DNA of 64,000 nucleotides from Marinithermofilum abyssi. Its GTDB lineage: Bacteria > Bacillota > Bacilli > Thermoactinomycetales > DSM-45169. A program made the position numbers and the translations under genes. The notes beneath the pieces are model-generated. The model had not been told where the DNA came from, made no database searches, and was given only the letters and a program-made list of their open reading frames with translations. This document shows positions 1 through 9,283 of this stretch, piece by piece. Positions within the stretch are counted from its first letter, which is position 1, and each line of letters begins with the position of its first letter. The DNA is taken from NCBI RefSeq assembly GCF_014641195.1, contig NZ_BMHQ01000005.1, forward strand, positions 1 through 64,000, written 5' to 3'.

Positions 1-746
1 CGTCTTTTCGCTGATTAGCTATGTATTCATGGCATTTGGCTAACATCAGGGCCGCTTTTCTCCAACGATTGGATCCCTTCTTTCTGCGGGAAACCATCCG
101 TTGGAGCCATTTCAACTTTCTTTCCGACTTACGAAGATACTTGGGGTGGTCGAAATACTTCTCATCAGAGGTAACAGCAAGATGTTTGACCCCCAAATCC
201 ACTCCCACTCGCTTATCGGTGCTCGCAGGCTCCGCCTCCACCTCGCACGAGAAACAAGCGTAGTACTTGCCGTTTTTCCGCTTGATGGAGCAAGTTTTGC
301 CCTTCCTTCGATCTGTCTATGTAGCTTCATGCGAACGTTGCCGATCTTAGATAGCTTGAGAAACTTCCCTTCGATCTTGAACCCGAGTTGAGGATAGGTG
401 AAGCTATCAATCGGTTCTTACCTTGAAAGCGAGGGTATCCCGGCTTTTCACCGTGTTGCACACGACGGAAAAACGCTTGAAATGCTTTGTCCAACCGCTT
501 GGCTACGTCTTGAAGAACCTGGGAATGGATTTCTTTGAACTCCGGGATCTCCTTCTTGAGTTCTGGGAGTTCGATTGCTTGCTTGTGATAGGTCAACGTG
601 ATATCACGTCTTTTGTAGGAAAACTTTCGTTGTTCAAGCATAGAGTTGTAGAGCCAGCGGCACAGGCCCAGTGTCCATTCGAACTTCTCGATTTGCTCTT
701 TCTTTGGCTCCAGCTTGAATTTGTAGGTTCTTATCAGCGTGATCAC
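1..746 (-). pseudogene. tnpB: TnpB-family RNA-guided nuclease, frameshifted and cut by the window edge
   Basis: The first frame (746 down to about 415) starts MITLIRTYKFKLEPKKEQ, a typical TnpB/OrfB N-terminus, and runs to RFQGKNR. The protein then continues in a second frame (DSFTYPQLGFKIEGKF, near 410-300) and in a third (KTCSIKRKNGKYYACFSCEVE onward, below about 296), which contains the RuvC-I-like segment GVDLGVKHLAVTSDEKYF. At least two indels, near 415 and 297, therefore break the gene. The C-terminal RuvC motifs, the zinc finger and the element right end lie outside the window. No tnpA is seen. TnpB proteins are RNA-guided DNA nucleases of IS200/IS605-type elements; this copy cannot be made intact unless the indels are sequence errors. 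Confidence 0.85.
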
Positions 747-841
747 CTCCTCTTTGTCCGGTTTTTTCGCACAATTATATTATACGGGATTCCACCCGAA
801 CGGCAGTATTTTCAAATGGATCAGATGGGCATTGGAACAAT

Positions 842-936
842 GTCGGACTTGGTAAGAAGGCTGAAGCCCTCCCGCGTCCGACGCTCGCTTTCATCCCAAG
901 CCTAAAGGGCTGTGTTTTCCCGCTCGCTCTTTATAA
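842..936 (-). other. Conserved element upstream of tnpB (copy A, left-end-like)
   Basis: Read on the minus strand, this segment starts at TTATAA, continues AGCGAGCGGGAAAA, CAGCCCTTTAGG and GATGAAAGCGAGC, and ends in a hairpin closed by GTCGGAC and GTCCGAC. A near copy precedes the second tnpB (39210-39305) and a partial copy stands alone at 16253-16326. Position and hairpin suggest the left end of IS200/IS605-type elements. It could equally be a structured leader RNA. The TTAT next to its outer edge is a possible target-adjacent motif. Confidence 0.6.
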
Positions 937-1280
937 GGAACGGCTTTTTTGTTTATCAACCAGTGGCCAAGCCGATATCGTTCAACATAGACATCTCGGG
1001 CACCTGCTACTGCAATCCGGACATCTTGTCGCCACCACTTGGTGTTTTTCACCTTATAGGTTTTTTCAACTTTTTGGCTGGGCTTAACATCACCAAACTA
1101 TAAAATCCCCTCAGCCTCAGAAACCTCTTCATAATCAGTAGCGTATCGGTCATTGCTTTGTTCAAGGTTGCTGATAGTCGCAAACGCCCATACAGGTTGA
1201 TTCACCTTCGTGATCTCACAGCCATGGGTGAGGGTTCTTTTGGCTTCATTCCTTCCTATGACGAAAAGAAAGGCTATCAG
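937..1280 (-). pseudogene. Remnant of an unknown gene interrupted by the tnpB element
   Basis: On the minus strand one frame reads like protein from about 1280 to 937 (for example VNQPVWAFATISNLEQSNDR, then KNTKWWRQDVRIAVAGARDV, then YRLGHWLINKKAVPY). It has one internal TAG near 1102 and no convincing start codon. The frame runs into the tnpB element left end at 937 and stops inside it, at 891-893. I do not recognise the family. The simplest reading is a decayed gene whose 3' part was cut off by the insertion. This rests on the look of the residues only. Confidence 0.35.
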
Positions 1281-1283
1281 CAG

Positions 1284-4200
1284 TCAAGATTGTAGCAGCT
1301 CGGCCATCTCCTGATCGATCCGCTTCAATGTGTCAGCTACCCGCTCAACAGCCGATACATCCACTTCTTCCGTAAGAGCCGTCAGCAGTCGGCCGTAATG
1401 GTCTTCCACATCCCTACGGATCCCGTCTTTCCACTGCTTCACGCCCTTTTCCCACTCTTCACGGTAATGGGTAAAAATCCGTTCCCCCTCGGCTTCGAGA
1501 TGCGTCGATACCGCTTCTTCCAAAACGGTTCGCATCGCCTCCCGCAGGCGGTTTTTCTCTTCGCGGTCGATAAAGGTTTGTGAGCGGTTAAAGGGTGCCA
1601 GGACTTTTTTGAACGCATCTCCATTCCAATCCGGCAACGGAGGGGCCAGTGACGGAGTGGAGAAGGCCGTTTCCTCCCGGGTCAATGTGATTCCTTCTTC
1701 CAGGATACTCCCTTGTTCCAACCACTCCTGGTGGGTACTCTCCAACTTGGATTCCAACCATCGCTCCAATCGGATGGAAGTAGCCCTCAGTTCCTGAAGC
1801 AGATCCTGCCGCAAAAAGTCCGTCACTTCCATGGCGCAATCCTTAAGCAAGGCCTTCACATTTTCAGTTCCGTCCCGCAACACGGACGGATGGACAATCT
1901 CCAAGAACACATCATTGTATCGCAGGAACAAGCGCTGTTTCACATAGTACAGAAGCTCTTCCGTTTCCTGACGAAGGGCGTGCTCTACCGTTCGGGTATC
2001 CCATTGATTCAGGCTTTCCAGCAGGACCGTTTGCTTCTGTTCCAGCTCTCTCTTTTGCTGTTCTTTGTCTGCCTTGTTTTTCCGGGCAGCTCCCAGGATG
2101 TTCTCCAGTGCTCGATGTCCGCGCGTCACTTCTTTCCGGATGCCATGGAGAGACAGAGACAGCAGGTCTCCCATCAAAAACGATTGAAAATCCGCTTCAA
2201 ATTCTGCTATGCCGGACCCTGAAATTCCCGGCACTTGAACCCCTGCTACGTTCCCTTGCTTCTCCTTCAGCGCTGCCAGGCTGGAGAGGGGATACAGACG
2301 CGGCTGCCGAATCCCGTAGTGAACAAGGCGTTCACGGAGGTAGGACTCCACTTCGGCCCGCTCTTCCGGTGTCGCTGCCAAATCCGCCGCATTCATGATA
2401 AAAAACATTTTATCCATGGCGAAGGCATCTTTCACCCGTCCGAGCTGAATTAGGAATTCCCGATCCGCCCGAGAAAAGGCATGGTTGTAATAGGTGACAA
2501 ACAAAATCGCGTCCGCATTACGGATGTACTCAAAGGCTACTTCTGTATGGCGGGCGTTCATCGAGTCCGCGCCGGGTGTATCCACCAAGGTAACTCCCTG
2601 TTGCGTTAACGGGCAATCGTAATAGAGCACCGCCGATTCCACAAAGCAGGACTTGGTCTCATCCGCTATATACTCACCGAAGGAGTCCAAGTTCCGCACA
2701 ATGACTTTCCCCAGGTGACCGTATATATTCTCAAAACCTTCCATCACTGCCTGCAGAAAAGGCAATGCCGTTTTTTGGCGCTTATTAGGCGTCTCTGTTG
2801 CCAGCAACGAAGGTATCTCTTGCACTGCTGATTCCAAATCGGCGACCTGCTTTCCAAACAAGCGGAATGCCTGGCGCACATCCTCGGTCAGCCGTTCCCG
2901 CGTCTTGAACCGGACCTTCACTTGTCCATGGGAATGCTCCTCCGTCGGCGGAGCGATCATATTGATGGCCGCCGTCGTCGGATGGGGAGAAACGGGAAGG
3001 ATATTGTCGCCGATCAAAGCGTTGGCAAAAGAGGATTTGCCCGCGCTGAAAGCCCCAAACAAAGCCACCGTGAACTTCCGCTGCCGGGCCCGTTCCTGCT
3101 TGCGGATCAGCTCCCGGCGAATGGAGTCGACCGCTTCCACGCGTTGCATCGCGGCTGCAGCTTCCTCGCCCAGACGGATCACACTCTCTTTGCGGTCGCT
3201 CTGGCCGAGATCCCGATCCACTGTGACCAAGGCAGCGGCCCGTGACTCTCCAGCCTCCGATGTCTCCGCGGACGGGGTGGTTATAGCCTGCCAATGGGAC
3301 AGAGATTCGATATCTTCCTCCTCCAGCCACTGCTCCCAATCCGCAGGCAGATCCCCCTCTTCCTCGCCTTCCAGCAGCCGGTGCAGCCGATCCCGTTCCG
3401 ATTCCCATGATCGTTGCAACTGATCGATCCGATCCTGGATGGCAGCTTGCTCCTCCCATCGCCGGATGTTTGCTTCCAGATCCCGTTCTTTTGCCGACAA
3501 ACGCTGCTTAATATCCCCGGAAAAGTCGGCAAACCACTTCATCCCTTGATCCCGGTATGCTTTTTTCACAGCCGAAGCCACGTCTTCGGTATATTTCAGC
3601 AGATAATCCCCGGTTAAACCGGCGCCCTCTTTGACGACACTTCGGACAAGTTCCGGTGTAACCGGATTCGACAGCGCGTAAATCGCTTCTCCCCGCTCTT
3701 CCGTGTATACCCCGTGCTTCTTCAGGTACTGAAGGATATATTGCTTGACGTGTACGTCCAGCTGGGTTTCCACCGTTTGGCCAAGGCGGTCGATAAACAC
3801 CTGCAAGCGCCGGGCTTTTTCCTGTTCCGTCTTCGATTTGGCAAAGAAAAACCCCACTTTGAACTTGGTCATCACGGTTTCCAAGAAAGAATGTGCCGCC
3901 TCGCGCATCTCATAGGGCATCAGATAGGCATTTTGCAGAATATTGTCTAGCCCTTCCAAAAAATCCGACGAAAGACGCTGGCATCGACGCTGGAGCTCTT
4001 CCTTTTCCTGTTGCCACTCTTCCAACACGTCCGGTGAAAGGCTGAACGACGGGTCCCGTTTCTGTTCCCATTCAGCGATCGTTTCCTCCGCTTGTTGTCG
4101 GCGATGCTTCACATAGTCGTTCATCAAAAAACGGAACTCTTTCTCAGCACTCTCTGCCAAGGAAGCGTAACGGTGCTTGATCAAATCCTCCAGCCGTTTT

Positions 4201-4955
4201 TGCAGCCGATTCATCTCATTCCAGGGATGATCCGGCTCCCGGAGAGTGGTATAAAAAATATCGGCTGCTTGAATGTCCCATTGACGGAAAGAGGCCTTCA
4301 CTTTTTCCTGATAGACATGAAAGGGAAGCTCTTCTCCCCGGTGTTTATCAATCTGGTTCACAATCAGGGAGACTACTTTCCCCCGCTGTTGCAACTCCTT
4401 GATAAAAGCCAAGTTGACTTCCGACTGCACATGGTTGTAATCCATAATATAAAAAATGTGATCGGATAAGTGCAAAGCCGATTCCGTAGCCAGGCGGTGC
4501 GCCTCGTCCGTCGAGTCAATCCCCGGCGTATCCAACAGTATCACATTTTCCGGAAATGGGGCATCCTTACGGTACACTTCGACAGCGATCACTTCATCGC
4601 CATTTTTGCACAGTTGTTTCAGCTGTTCATCCGTATAGATTCCCCGGAATTCCTGCCGCAGACCGGAGCGAAGGGTCATACAGACCCTGTCGTCCCCCTT
4701 GCGGATCCCGACGAGATTGGCACTGGTGGGAATGGGACTGGAAGGGAGCAGCGGTTTTCCGTACAACCGGTTCAGCATCGAAGATTTCCCTGCGGAAAAA
4801 TGGCCGCAGAAGGCGATCACGTACTCTTCCCGTAGCCGCTTTTTCATCACTTCCAGCCACTGTTGCGCTTGCTCATCTCCGCCGTTCTGCTGCATGTGTT
4901 GATACACAGCCGCCCAACGGCGCAGTTGGGTTGAAGGCTTGGTTTCCAGCATCAT
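1284..4955 (-). CDS. dynA: Tandem dynamin-like GTPase (DynA/YpbR type)
   Basis: A 1223-residue protein with two dynamin-type GTPase modules in tandem. The first P-loop is GHFSAGKSSMLN (about residue 45) followed by DTPGIDS; the second is GAFSAGKSSFAN followed by DTPGADS. Long helical, coiled-coil-rich stretches follow each module. B. subtilis DynA has the same double architecture and a similar length (about 1190 aa); it binds membranes, promotes fusion in trans and helps cells withstand membrane stress and phage. The reading frame stays open upstream to 5456, but that would overlap fni. The ATG at 4955 (or 4952) follows AGAAGGGGAACG, a good ribosome binding site. It is divergent from fni with about 180 bp between the starts. 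The gene is intact despite its size. Confidence 0.93.
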   Translation of the reverse strand: MMLETKPSTQLRRWAAVYQHMQQNGGDEQAQQWLEVMKKRLREEYVIAFCGHFSAGKSSMLNRLYGKPLLPSSPIPTSANLVGIRKGDDRVCMTLRSGLRQEFRGIYTDEQLKQLCKNGDEVIAVEVYRKDAPFPENVILLDTPGIDSTDEAHRLATESALHLSDHIFYIMDYNHVQSEVNLAFIKELQQRGKVVSLIVNQIDKHRGEELPFHVYQEKVKASFRQWDIQAADIFYTTLREPDHPWNEMNRLQKRLEDLIKHRYASLAESAEKEFRFLMNDYVKHRRQQAEETIAEWEQKRDPSFSLSPDVLEEWQQEKEELQRRCQRLSSDFLEGLDNILQNAYLMPYEMREAAHSFLETVMTKFKVGFFFAKSKTEQEKARRLQVFIDRLGQTVETQLDVHVKQYILQYLKKHGVYTEERGEAIYALSNPVTPELVRSVVKEGAGLTGDYLLKYTEDVASAVKKAYRDQGMKWFADFSGDIKQRLSAKERDLEANIRRWEEQAAIQDRIDQLQRSWESERDRLHRLLEGEEEGDLPADWEQWLEEEDIESLSHWQAITTPSAETSEAGESRAAALVTVDRDLGQSDRKESVIRLGEEAAAAMQRVEAVDSIRRELIRKQERARQRKFTVALFGAFSAGKSSFANALIGDNILPVSPHPTTAAINMIAPPTEEHSHGQVKVRFKTRERLTEDVRQAFRLFGKQVADLESAVQEIPSLLATETPNKRQKTALPFLQAVMEGFENIYGHLGKVIVRNLDSFGEYIADETKSCFVESAVLYYDCPLTQQGVTLVDTPGADSMNARHTEVAFEYIRNADAILFVTYYNHAFSRADREFLIQLGRVKDAFAMDKMFFIMNAADLAATPEERAEVESYLRERLVHYGIRQPRLYPLSSLAALKEKQGNVAGVQVPGISGSGIAEFEADFQSFLMGDLLSLSLHGIRKEVTRGHRALENILGAARKNKADKEQQKRELEQKQTVLLESLNQWDTRTVEHALRQETEELLYYVKQRLFLRYNDVFLEIVHPSVLRDGTENVKALLKDCAMEVTDFLRQDLLQELRATSIRLERWLESKLESTHQEWLEQGSILEEGITLTREETAFSTPSLAPPLPDWNGDAFKKVLAPFNRSQTFIDREEKNRLREAMRTVLEEAVSTHLEAEGERIFTHYREEWEKGVKQWKDGIRRDVEDHYGRLLTALTEEVDVSAVERVADTLKRIDQEMAELLQS

Positions 4956-5138
4956 CGTTCCCCTTCTTCTGCTTGTTTCACTTGATCTTTTCCCCTCCAT
5001 TTTACCATCAACCCGATTTCTTCGCGCATCACCATCCGCTTTTTCCCCCAAACTATAGACAGCAAAAGCACTGCCAACTCCATCCGTTCCCTTTGATAGA
5101 ATAGAATGTGTCTTTCCATGCGTAGAAAGGAAACCAAT

Positions 5139-6176
5139 ATGTCCGATCACAAACGTACAACCCGACGCAAAGCTGAACATATCGACATTGTGCTCCACCG
5201 TGAAGTGACCGGAAAGGGAATTACCAATGGACTGGAACAATACCGCTTCCGTCACCTGGCCTTGCCGGAGTTGAACTGGACGGAAATCAGCTTGTCCTCC
5301 ACCTTTTTGGGCAAAACAGTAAAGGCTCCTTTCCTGATCAGCTCGATGACCGGCGGAACCCAGGAAGCCAAGGAGATCAACAAGCATCTGTCCGCCGCCG
5401 CCCAAGAGCGGGGATGGGCCATGGGGCTGGGATCCGTCCGGGCCGCATTGGAACATCCGGAGATCCTGGATACATTCCGCGTCCGCCCCTATGCCCCGGA
5501 TATTCCCCTGTTAGCCAATCTGGGTGCTGTTCAGCTCAATTACGGCTACGGACCTGAGGAGTGTAAAAAAGCCGTCGAGCTGACGGAAGCCGATGGACTC
5601 GTTCTCCATCTGAACAGTATGCAGGAGGTGTTTCAACCGGAAGGCAACACGAATTTCAGCGGTTTGTTGGCCAAGATCGAACAGGTTTGCCGTCAGTTGG
5701 ATGTACCTGTCGGCGTCAAAGAAGTGGGCTTTGGCATCGACGGCAGACTGACACGCCGCTTATTCGAGGCGGGCGTTCAGTTTGTGGACGTCGCCGGTGC
5801 GGGGGGCACCTCGTGGATTCAAGTGGAAAAAAACCGTTCTTCTGATCTGCTGCGCGTAGCGGCCGCTGAAGCTTTTGCCGATTGGGGGCTGCCCACAGCG
5901 GAATGCATCCGGGAAGCCCGCCGGCAAGCACCGGACAGCTGTCTCATCGCCAGCGGCGGTATTCACACCGGAGTGGAAGCAGCCAAAGTGCTTGCCCTGG
6001 GTGCTAATTTGGCCGGTTTTGGCCGCTCCCTGCTTCGATCAGCGGCATCGGCTGATGCGGAAGCTGTTTCCTGTCAGTTGGAGCAGATTGAGATCGAATG
6101 CAAAATAGCCATGTTCGGCATCGGCGCTGCCGATGTCACCGCGCTGAAAGAAACAGATCGGCTCGAGCGACGCTAA
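5139..6176 (+). CDS. fni: Type 2 isopentenyl-diphosphate delta-isomerase
   Basis: This cytosolic FMN-dependent enzyme interconverts isopentenyl and dimethylallyl diphosphate for isoprenoid synthesis. The 345-aa product has the family N-terminus (RKAEHIDIVLHREV), the FMN-barrel segments PFLISSMTGG and AMGLGSVRAAL, the LHLNSMQEVFQPEGN region, and the phosphate-binding IASGGIHTGVEAAKVLALGA near the C-terminus. The start ATG at 5139 follows AGAAAGGAAACC; an upstream in-frame ATG at 5106 has no such site. It stands alone, divergent from the dynamin gene, and is followed by an inverted repeat at 6183. Confidence 0.95.
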   Translation: MSDHKRTTRRKAEHIDIVLHREVTGKGITNGLEQYRFRHLALPELNWTEISLSSTFLGKTVKAPFLISSMTGGTQEAKEINKHLSAAAQERGWAMGLGSVRAALEHPEILDTFRVRPYAPDIPLLANLGAVQLNYGYGPEECKKAVELTEADGLVLHLNSMQEVFQPEGNTNFSGLLAKIEQVCRQLDVPVGVKEVGFGIDGRLTRRLFEAGVQFVDVAGAGGTSWIQVEKNRSSDLLRVAAAEAFADWGLPTAECIREARRQAPDSCLIASGGIHTGVEAAKVLALGANLAGFGRSLLRSAASADAEAVSCQLEQIEIECKIAMFGIGAADVTALKETDRLERR

Positions 6177-6205
6177 ACAAAAAGGCATCCCCATTTGGGA
6201 TGCCT
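6172..6205 (-). terminator. Intrinsic terminator between fni and the small membrane protein gene
   Basis: AGGCATCCC and GGGATGCCT form a perfect 9-bp stem with a 5-nt loop. On the minus strand the stem is followed by TTTTTGTTT, so it should end the leftward transcript of the 6232-6417 gene. On the plus strand it lies just after fni and may also stop that transcript, with a weaker tail. Confidence 0.8.
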
Positions 6206-6231
6206 AGATTTATGAAATGAGGGTTCGCGCC

Positions 6232-6417
6232 CTACTCGACTTCAACGGTTTTTTGTTTTGAGAATACCGGCGTTATACCGGCTTCTTTATTAAATTCCCG
6301 CTCGCGCTTTTCTTCCAGACGGTTGGTGTACCAAACGGCGACGGTTATGATCAAGGCAAGGGACACCACCAAGGACAGCCAGAAGAGAACGAGAATACCC
6401 CACTCTCCTGCAGCCAT
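6232..6417 (-). CDS. Small single-pass membrane protein of unknown function
   Basis: A 61-aa protein with one strong transmembrane segment (about residues 7-29, LVLFWLSLVVSLALIITVAV) and a charged cytoplasmic tail (RLEEKREREFNKEAG). The start is well supported: AAGGAGGGATTTCAA precedes the ATG. It is a monocistronic leftward gene with its own terminator. I do not recognise the family. The size and single helix resemble small accessory subunits or membrane-bound regulators, but nothing in the sequence or neighbours indicates a role. Confidence 0.75.
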   Translation of the reverse strand: MAAGEWGILVLFWLSLVVSLALIITVAVWYTNRLEEKREREFNKEAGITPVFSKQKTVEVE

Positions 6418-6539
6418 TTGAAATCCCTCCTTTTTCTTCCGAAAGTACTGTTTGATGGTAACATAATTGATCCGTATTGGGACTGGTAATTATTACGATA
6501 AAGGATTAGTACCTGGTAATGATTCGGAAGAAAAAGGAT

Positions 6540-6703
6540 ATATGCACCCACGGGCTCAAGTCGCACCTTAGTCGCTTTGCTCCCAGGACGCGCTATGGCT
6601 CGCTTTTTGCCGGTCATCGCACCTACAGGGCAGTTAGTCGTGCGAAGTGTCGCTACCGTTCCCATATTTCGGAGCGGACAGTATCACATCTGACGTCGGA
6701 GAG
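6540..6703. repeat. Dispersed intergenic repeat, copy 1 (rearranged)
   Basis: The left part (6540-6620: a CACCTTAGTCGCTTTGCTCC core followed by GCTCGCTTTTTGCC) matches 10180-10250 and 40840-40935. The right part (6671-6703), read on the minus strand, has CTCTCCGACG, a short variable gap, then ATACTGTCCGCTCC, matching 10097-10130 and 40764-40801. In copy 1 the second block lies to the right and is inverted relative to the other two copies. No credible reading frame fills it. It occupies the gap between the small membrane protein gene and the oxidase gene. Confidence 0.6.
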
Positions 6704-6761
6704 AAAGTGACGAGTAGAAGTGCTTGTTTGCCGTATTCATAGGGTTTGCTGGTACCCAGCC

Positions 6762-8120
6762 TCACACAATTTTTCCCGGATTAAGAATCCCTTTCGGATC
6801 CAGCAGCTGCTTTATTTCCTTCATCACCTCATAAGCGGGCCCGTGTTCCCTCGCCTGATACTTTTTCTTGCCGATACCGACGCCATGCTCCCCTGTACAA
6901 GTCCCGCCGCAGTTGAGAGCATGCTCTACGAGGTTTGCATGGATCCGGTCCGCTTCGGCCACCTCTTGTGGATTGGAGGGATCCAGCATCAACAGGGCAT
7001 GAAAGTTACCATCGCCGATATGGCCGACAATACCGCCGTCTAAAGAGGAGTCATCAATTAATCGGCGGGCATTTTCCACCGATTCCGCCAGCCGGGAAAG
7101 AGGTACGCACACGTCGGTCGCCATTTGCTTTTTTCCGGGAGTTCCATGGATGAAGGCATAGGCCAGGTTGTGGCGCGCTTCCCACAGTGTCGCTCTAGCT
7201 TTGGAATCCGTCTCAAAAAGAAAACCCCGGCTCCCCTCTGCCTCCGCCAGTTCCCGGGTGAAAGCCGCGTCTTTTTGCAACCCCTCGGGATTTCCGTGAA
7301 ATTCGAAGAACAACGTCGGCGCTTCCGGATAATCGGTCTGGCTGAATTGGTTCAGTTGACGGATGGACCGGGCATCCACGAGCTCCATACGGGCCACCGG
7401 AATTCCGGCAGACAAGACGGATACCGCTGTCTGTACCGCGTTATGTACGGAAGGGAATGTGGCTCGCGCAGCCAGAATCCCCTCCGGAATCCCGTAGACT
7501 CTCAATGTCAACTCGGTAAAGATCCCCAGTGTCCCCTCCGATCCGACAAACAATCCGGTCAAATGATAACCGGAGGAAGATTTTGCTGAAGCACCGCCAG
7601 TATGGATTACACGCCCATCCGCCAGTACCACCTCCAGATCCCTTACCTGATCCCTGGTAACTCCATAGCGAACCGAAGTCGTTCCACTGGCATTGGTCGC
7701 GGCCATCCCGCCGAGGGTAGCATCGGCCCCCGGATCCACCGGAAAGAAGAGCCCGTATTTTTTCAACTCTTTATTCAATTGGGTCCGGGTGACCCCTGGC
7801 TGTACCCGAACCAAAAAGTCTTCGGGCCGCACTTCCAGCACCTGGTTCATCTCCTGAAAATCGATGGAGATTCCGCCTCGCTCGGGAATCACGTGCCCTT
7901 CCAAACTGGAACCGATCCCAAAAGGCACCACCGGAATTTCCCGTTCTCCGGCAAAGCGCACCACTTCCACAACGTCCTCCCGGCAGCGGGGAAAGACCAC
8001 AACATCCGGTAACCGGGGCGTATGATAGGATTCATCTTTGCTGTGATGTTCCAAAACCGTCGGATTGTCGGTCACCTGTCCTTCCGGCAATCGTTTTTTC
8101 AGCTCATTGATCCAATTCAT
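6762..8120 (-). CDS. FAD-linked oxidase, D-lactate dehydrogenase / glycolate oxidase GlcD-like
   Basis: A 452-aa member of the VAO/PCMH flavoprotein family. The N-terminal FAD-binding half shows PRCREDVVEVVRFAGE, VVPFGIGSSLEGH and the dinucleotide-site region GADATLGGMAATNASGTTSVRYG. The C-terminal half has GHIGDGNFH and CTGEHGVGIGKK, which in this family line the metal or substrate site. Length and motifs fit single-subunit D-2-hydroxyacid dehydrogenases such as D-lactate or glycolate oxidase, which pass electrons to a quinone or cytochrome at the membrane. The substrate cannot be settled from sequence. The start ATG follows GGGAGGATCGTT. There is no iron-sulfur partner gene next to it, so a GlcDEF complex is not indicated. 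Confidence 0.88.
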   Translation of the reverse strand: MNWINELKKRLPEGQVTDNPTVLEHHSKDESYHTPRLPDVVVFPRCREDVVEVVRFAGEREIPVVPFGIGSSLEGHVIPERGGISIDFQEMNQVLEVRPEDFLVRVQPGVTRTQLNKELKKYGLFFPVDPGADATLGGMAATNASGTTSVRYGVTRDQVRDLEVVLADGRVIHTGGASAKSSSGYHLTGLFVGSEGTLGIFTELTLRVYGIPEGILAARATFPSVHNAVQTAVSVLSAGIPVARMELVDARSIRQLNQFSQTDYPEAPTLFFEFHGNPEGLQKDAAFTRELAEAEGSRGFLFETDSKARATLWEARHNLAYAFIHGTPGKKQMATDVCVPLSRLAESVENARRLIDDSSLDGGIVGHIGDGNFHALLMLDPSNPQEVAEADRIHANLVEHALNCGGTCTGEHGVGIGKKKYQAREHGPAYEVMKEIKQLLDPKGILNPGKIV

Positions 8121-8216
8121 AACGATCCTCCCCCAAAAAACGAGGCGCCCGCATGGAGCACCTTTTTGTTCATACGTATTTCTCCATTTTCACTCAAAAA
8201 ACCTGCTATCCCGTTC

Positions 8217-8531
8217 TTAGGAAAACCAGGACCCTACGATGGGATAACGGAAAGGACGTTCCTGCAGGGCACGGATAATCCCCAGAACCGGAACAACCAC
8301 CGCCATGATGCTGAAAACAATCAGGAAGGGAATCCCGATCAACACCCAGGAGAATACCCAGGATAATCCGATCAGCACACCCATCACCAGATGAAAGACC
8401 AGCGCTTGCAGGGACAAACTCTTCACTTCGCGATCCGATACGACCAAATACACAATGATGGGTACCAATACGGGAGCAAACCACGTACTGGCATGAATCA
8501 GGATTTTTAATCCCTTGGTTGCCATATCCAT
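8217..8531 (-). CDS. DUF4870 family membrane protein
   Basis: A 104-aa hydrophobic protein with about three transmembrane segments (near residues 15-30, 42-58 and 62-85) and the family features KSLSLQALVFHLV and a C-terminal ALQERPFRYPIVG. DUF4870 proteins are small Tic20-like membrane proteins of unknown function, common in Firmicutes. AAAGGAGTGAA precedes the ATG at 8531; a second ATG two codons in (8525) would also fit that site. It lies 12 bp downstream of the bactofilin gene on the same strand and may be its last operon member. Confidence 0.8.
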   Translation of the reverse strand: MDMATKGLKILIHASTWFAPVLVPIIVYLVVSDREVKSLSLQALVFHLVMGVLIGLSWVFSWVLIGIPFLIVFSIMAVVVPVLGIIRALQERPFRYPIVGSWFS

Positions 8532-8543
8532 TTCACTCCTTTT

Positions 8544-9269
8544 TTATTGTTGGACACAATCGCGTACTTTAGCTTCCTTGTCAGATTTAAAGCTGCCCTT
8601 ATATTCTACTCGGTCGATTTCACATCCGGGACCGATATGGATATGGTTTCCCCTCACCACTTTTGCACGGGTGTGTTCCAAGTAGATGTCGTCGCCTTCA
8701 ATCGATTCGGCAGAAAGTTCTCCGGACAGGTTAAAAATCATTTTTACCTTGTCCAGAAGGGAATGGCTGGGCTTTCTGATGGTGATCTTCTCACCGCCGA
8801 TCTCTTTAACCTTACTGGTCCGGTACAAATCGATCGCGATATTTCCGGCATTCAACATATGCTCAATATGAAAGCCTCCCTTAACTGAAAAACGTTCGGC
8901 CTCACAATCTCCTTTAATGCTAACTCCGCCTTTTATTTCCACTTCCTCGCTGGAAAGTCGACCTTTGATCTCGGCATACCCGTAGACCTTCACTTCCTCC
9001 GACTTCACATCCGCCTGAACCTCCGCATGACCATTCACCTTGAACTGTTGAACTTTCACCTCTCCAGCAACCTTGGATACGCCATGAACCTGAACAGACT
9101 CCGCTTGGATTCCCCCTTTTACTTCGCTTTTTCCGTTGGTTCGAAAATGAACACACTCCAGGTCGCCATTGACCCTTCCTTCTCCGTTGATTTTGACATC
9201 GTTATAGTTTCCCCCGGATGTACTTCCTGAGCCGGCAATCACCAAATTATTTTTACTTCCTGTTTTCAT
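8544..9269 (-). CDS. Bactofilin-like polymer-forming protein (YhbE/YhbF type)
   Basis: A 241-aa beta-helical protein made of repeated short beta strands with alternating hydrophobic residues and glycines (VKINGEGRVNGDLE, VQVHGVSKVAGEVKV, VKVYGYAEIKGRLS, VEIKGGVSIKGDCE). This resembles bactofilins and the B. subtilis YhbE/YhbF proteins. Such proteins self-assemble and act in envelope or cell-shape organisation. The ATG at 9269 follows GGAGGGATTGTGG. An earlier ATG at 9284 overlaps the upstream stop as TGATG and is a possible coupled start. Its partner upstream, yhbD-like, is the same neighbour as in B. subtilis, which supports the assignment. Confidence 0.85.
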   Translation of the reverse strand: MKTGSKNNLVIAGSGSTSGGNYNDVKINGEGRVNGDLECVHFRTNGKSEVKGGIQAESVQVHGVSKVAGEVKVQQFKVNGHAEVQADVKSEEVKVYGYAEIKGRLSSEEVEIKGGVSIKGDCEAERFSVKGGFHIEHMLNAGNIAIDLYRTSKVKEIGGEKITIRKPSHSLLDKVKMIFNLSGELSAESIEGDDIYLEHTRAKVVRGNHIHIGPGCEIDRVEYKGSFKSDKEAKVRDCVQQ

Positions 9270-9283
9270 CCACAATCCCTCCA

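Noticed and set aside
4956-5456. In-frame N-terminal extension of the dynamin-like gene
   Set aside because: It would overlap fni antisense, has low-complexity residues unlike any dynamin, and the ATG at 4955 has a good ribosome site.
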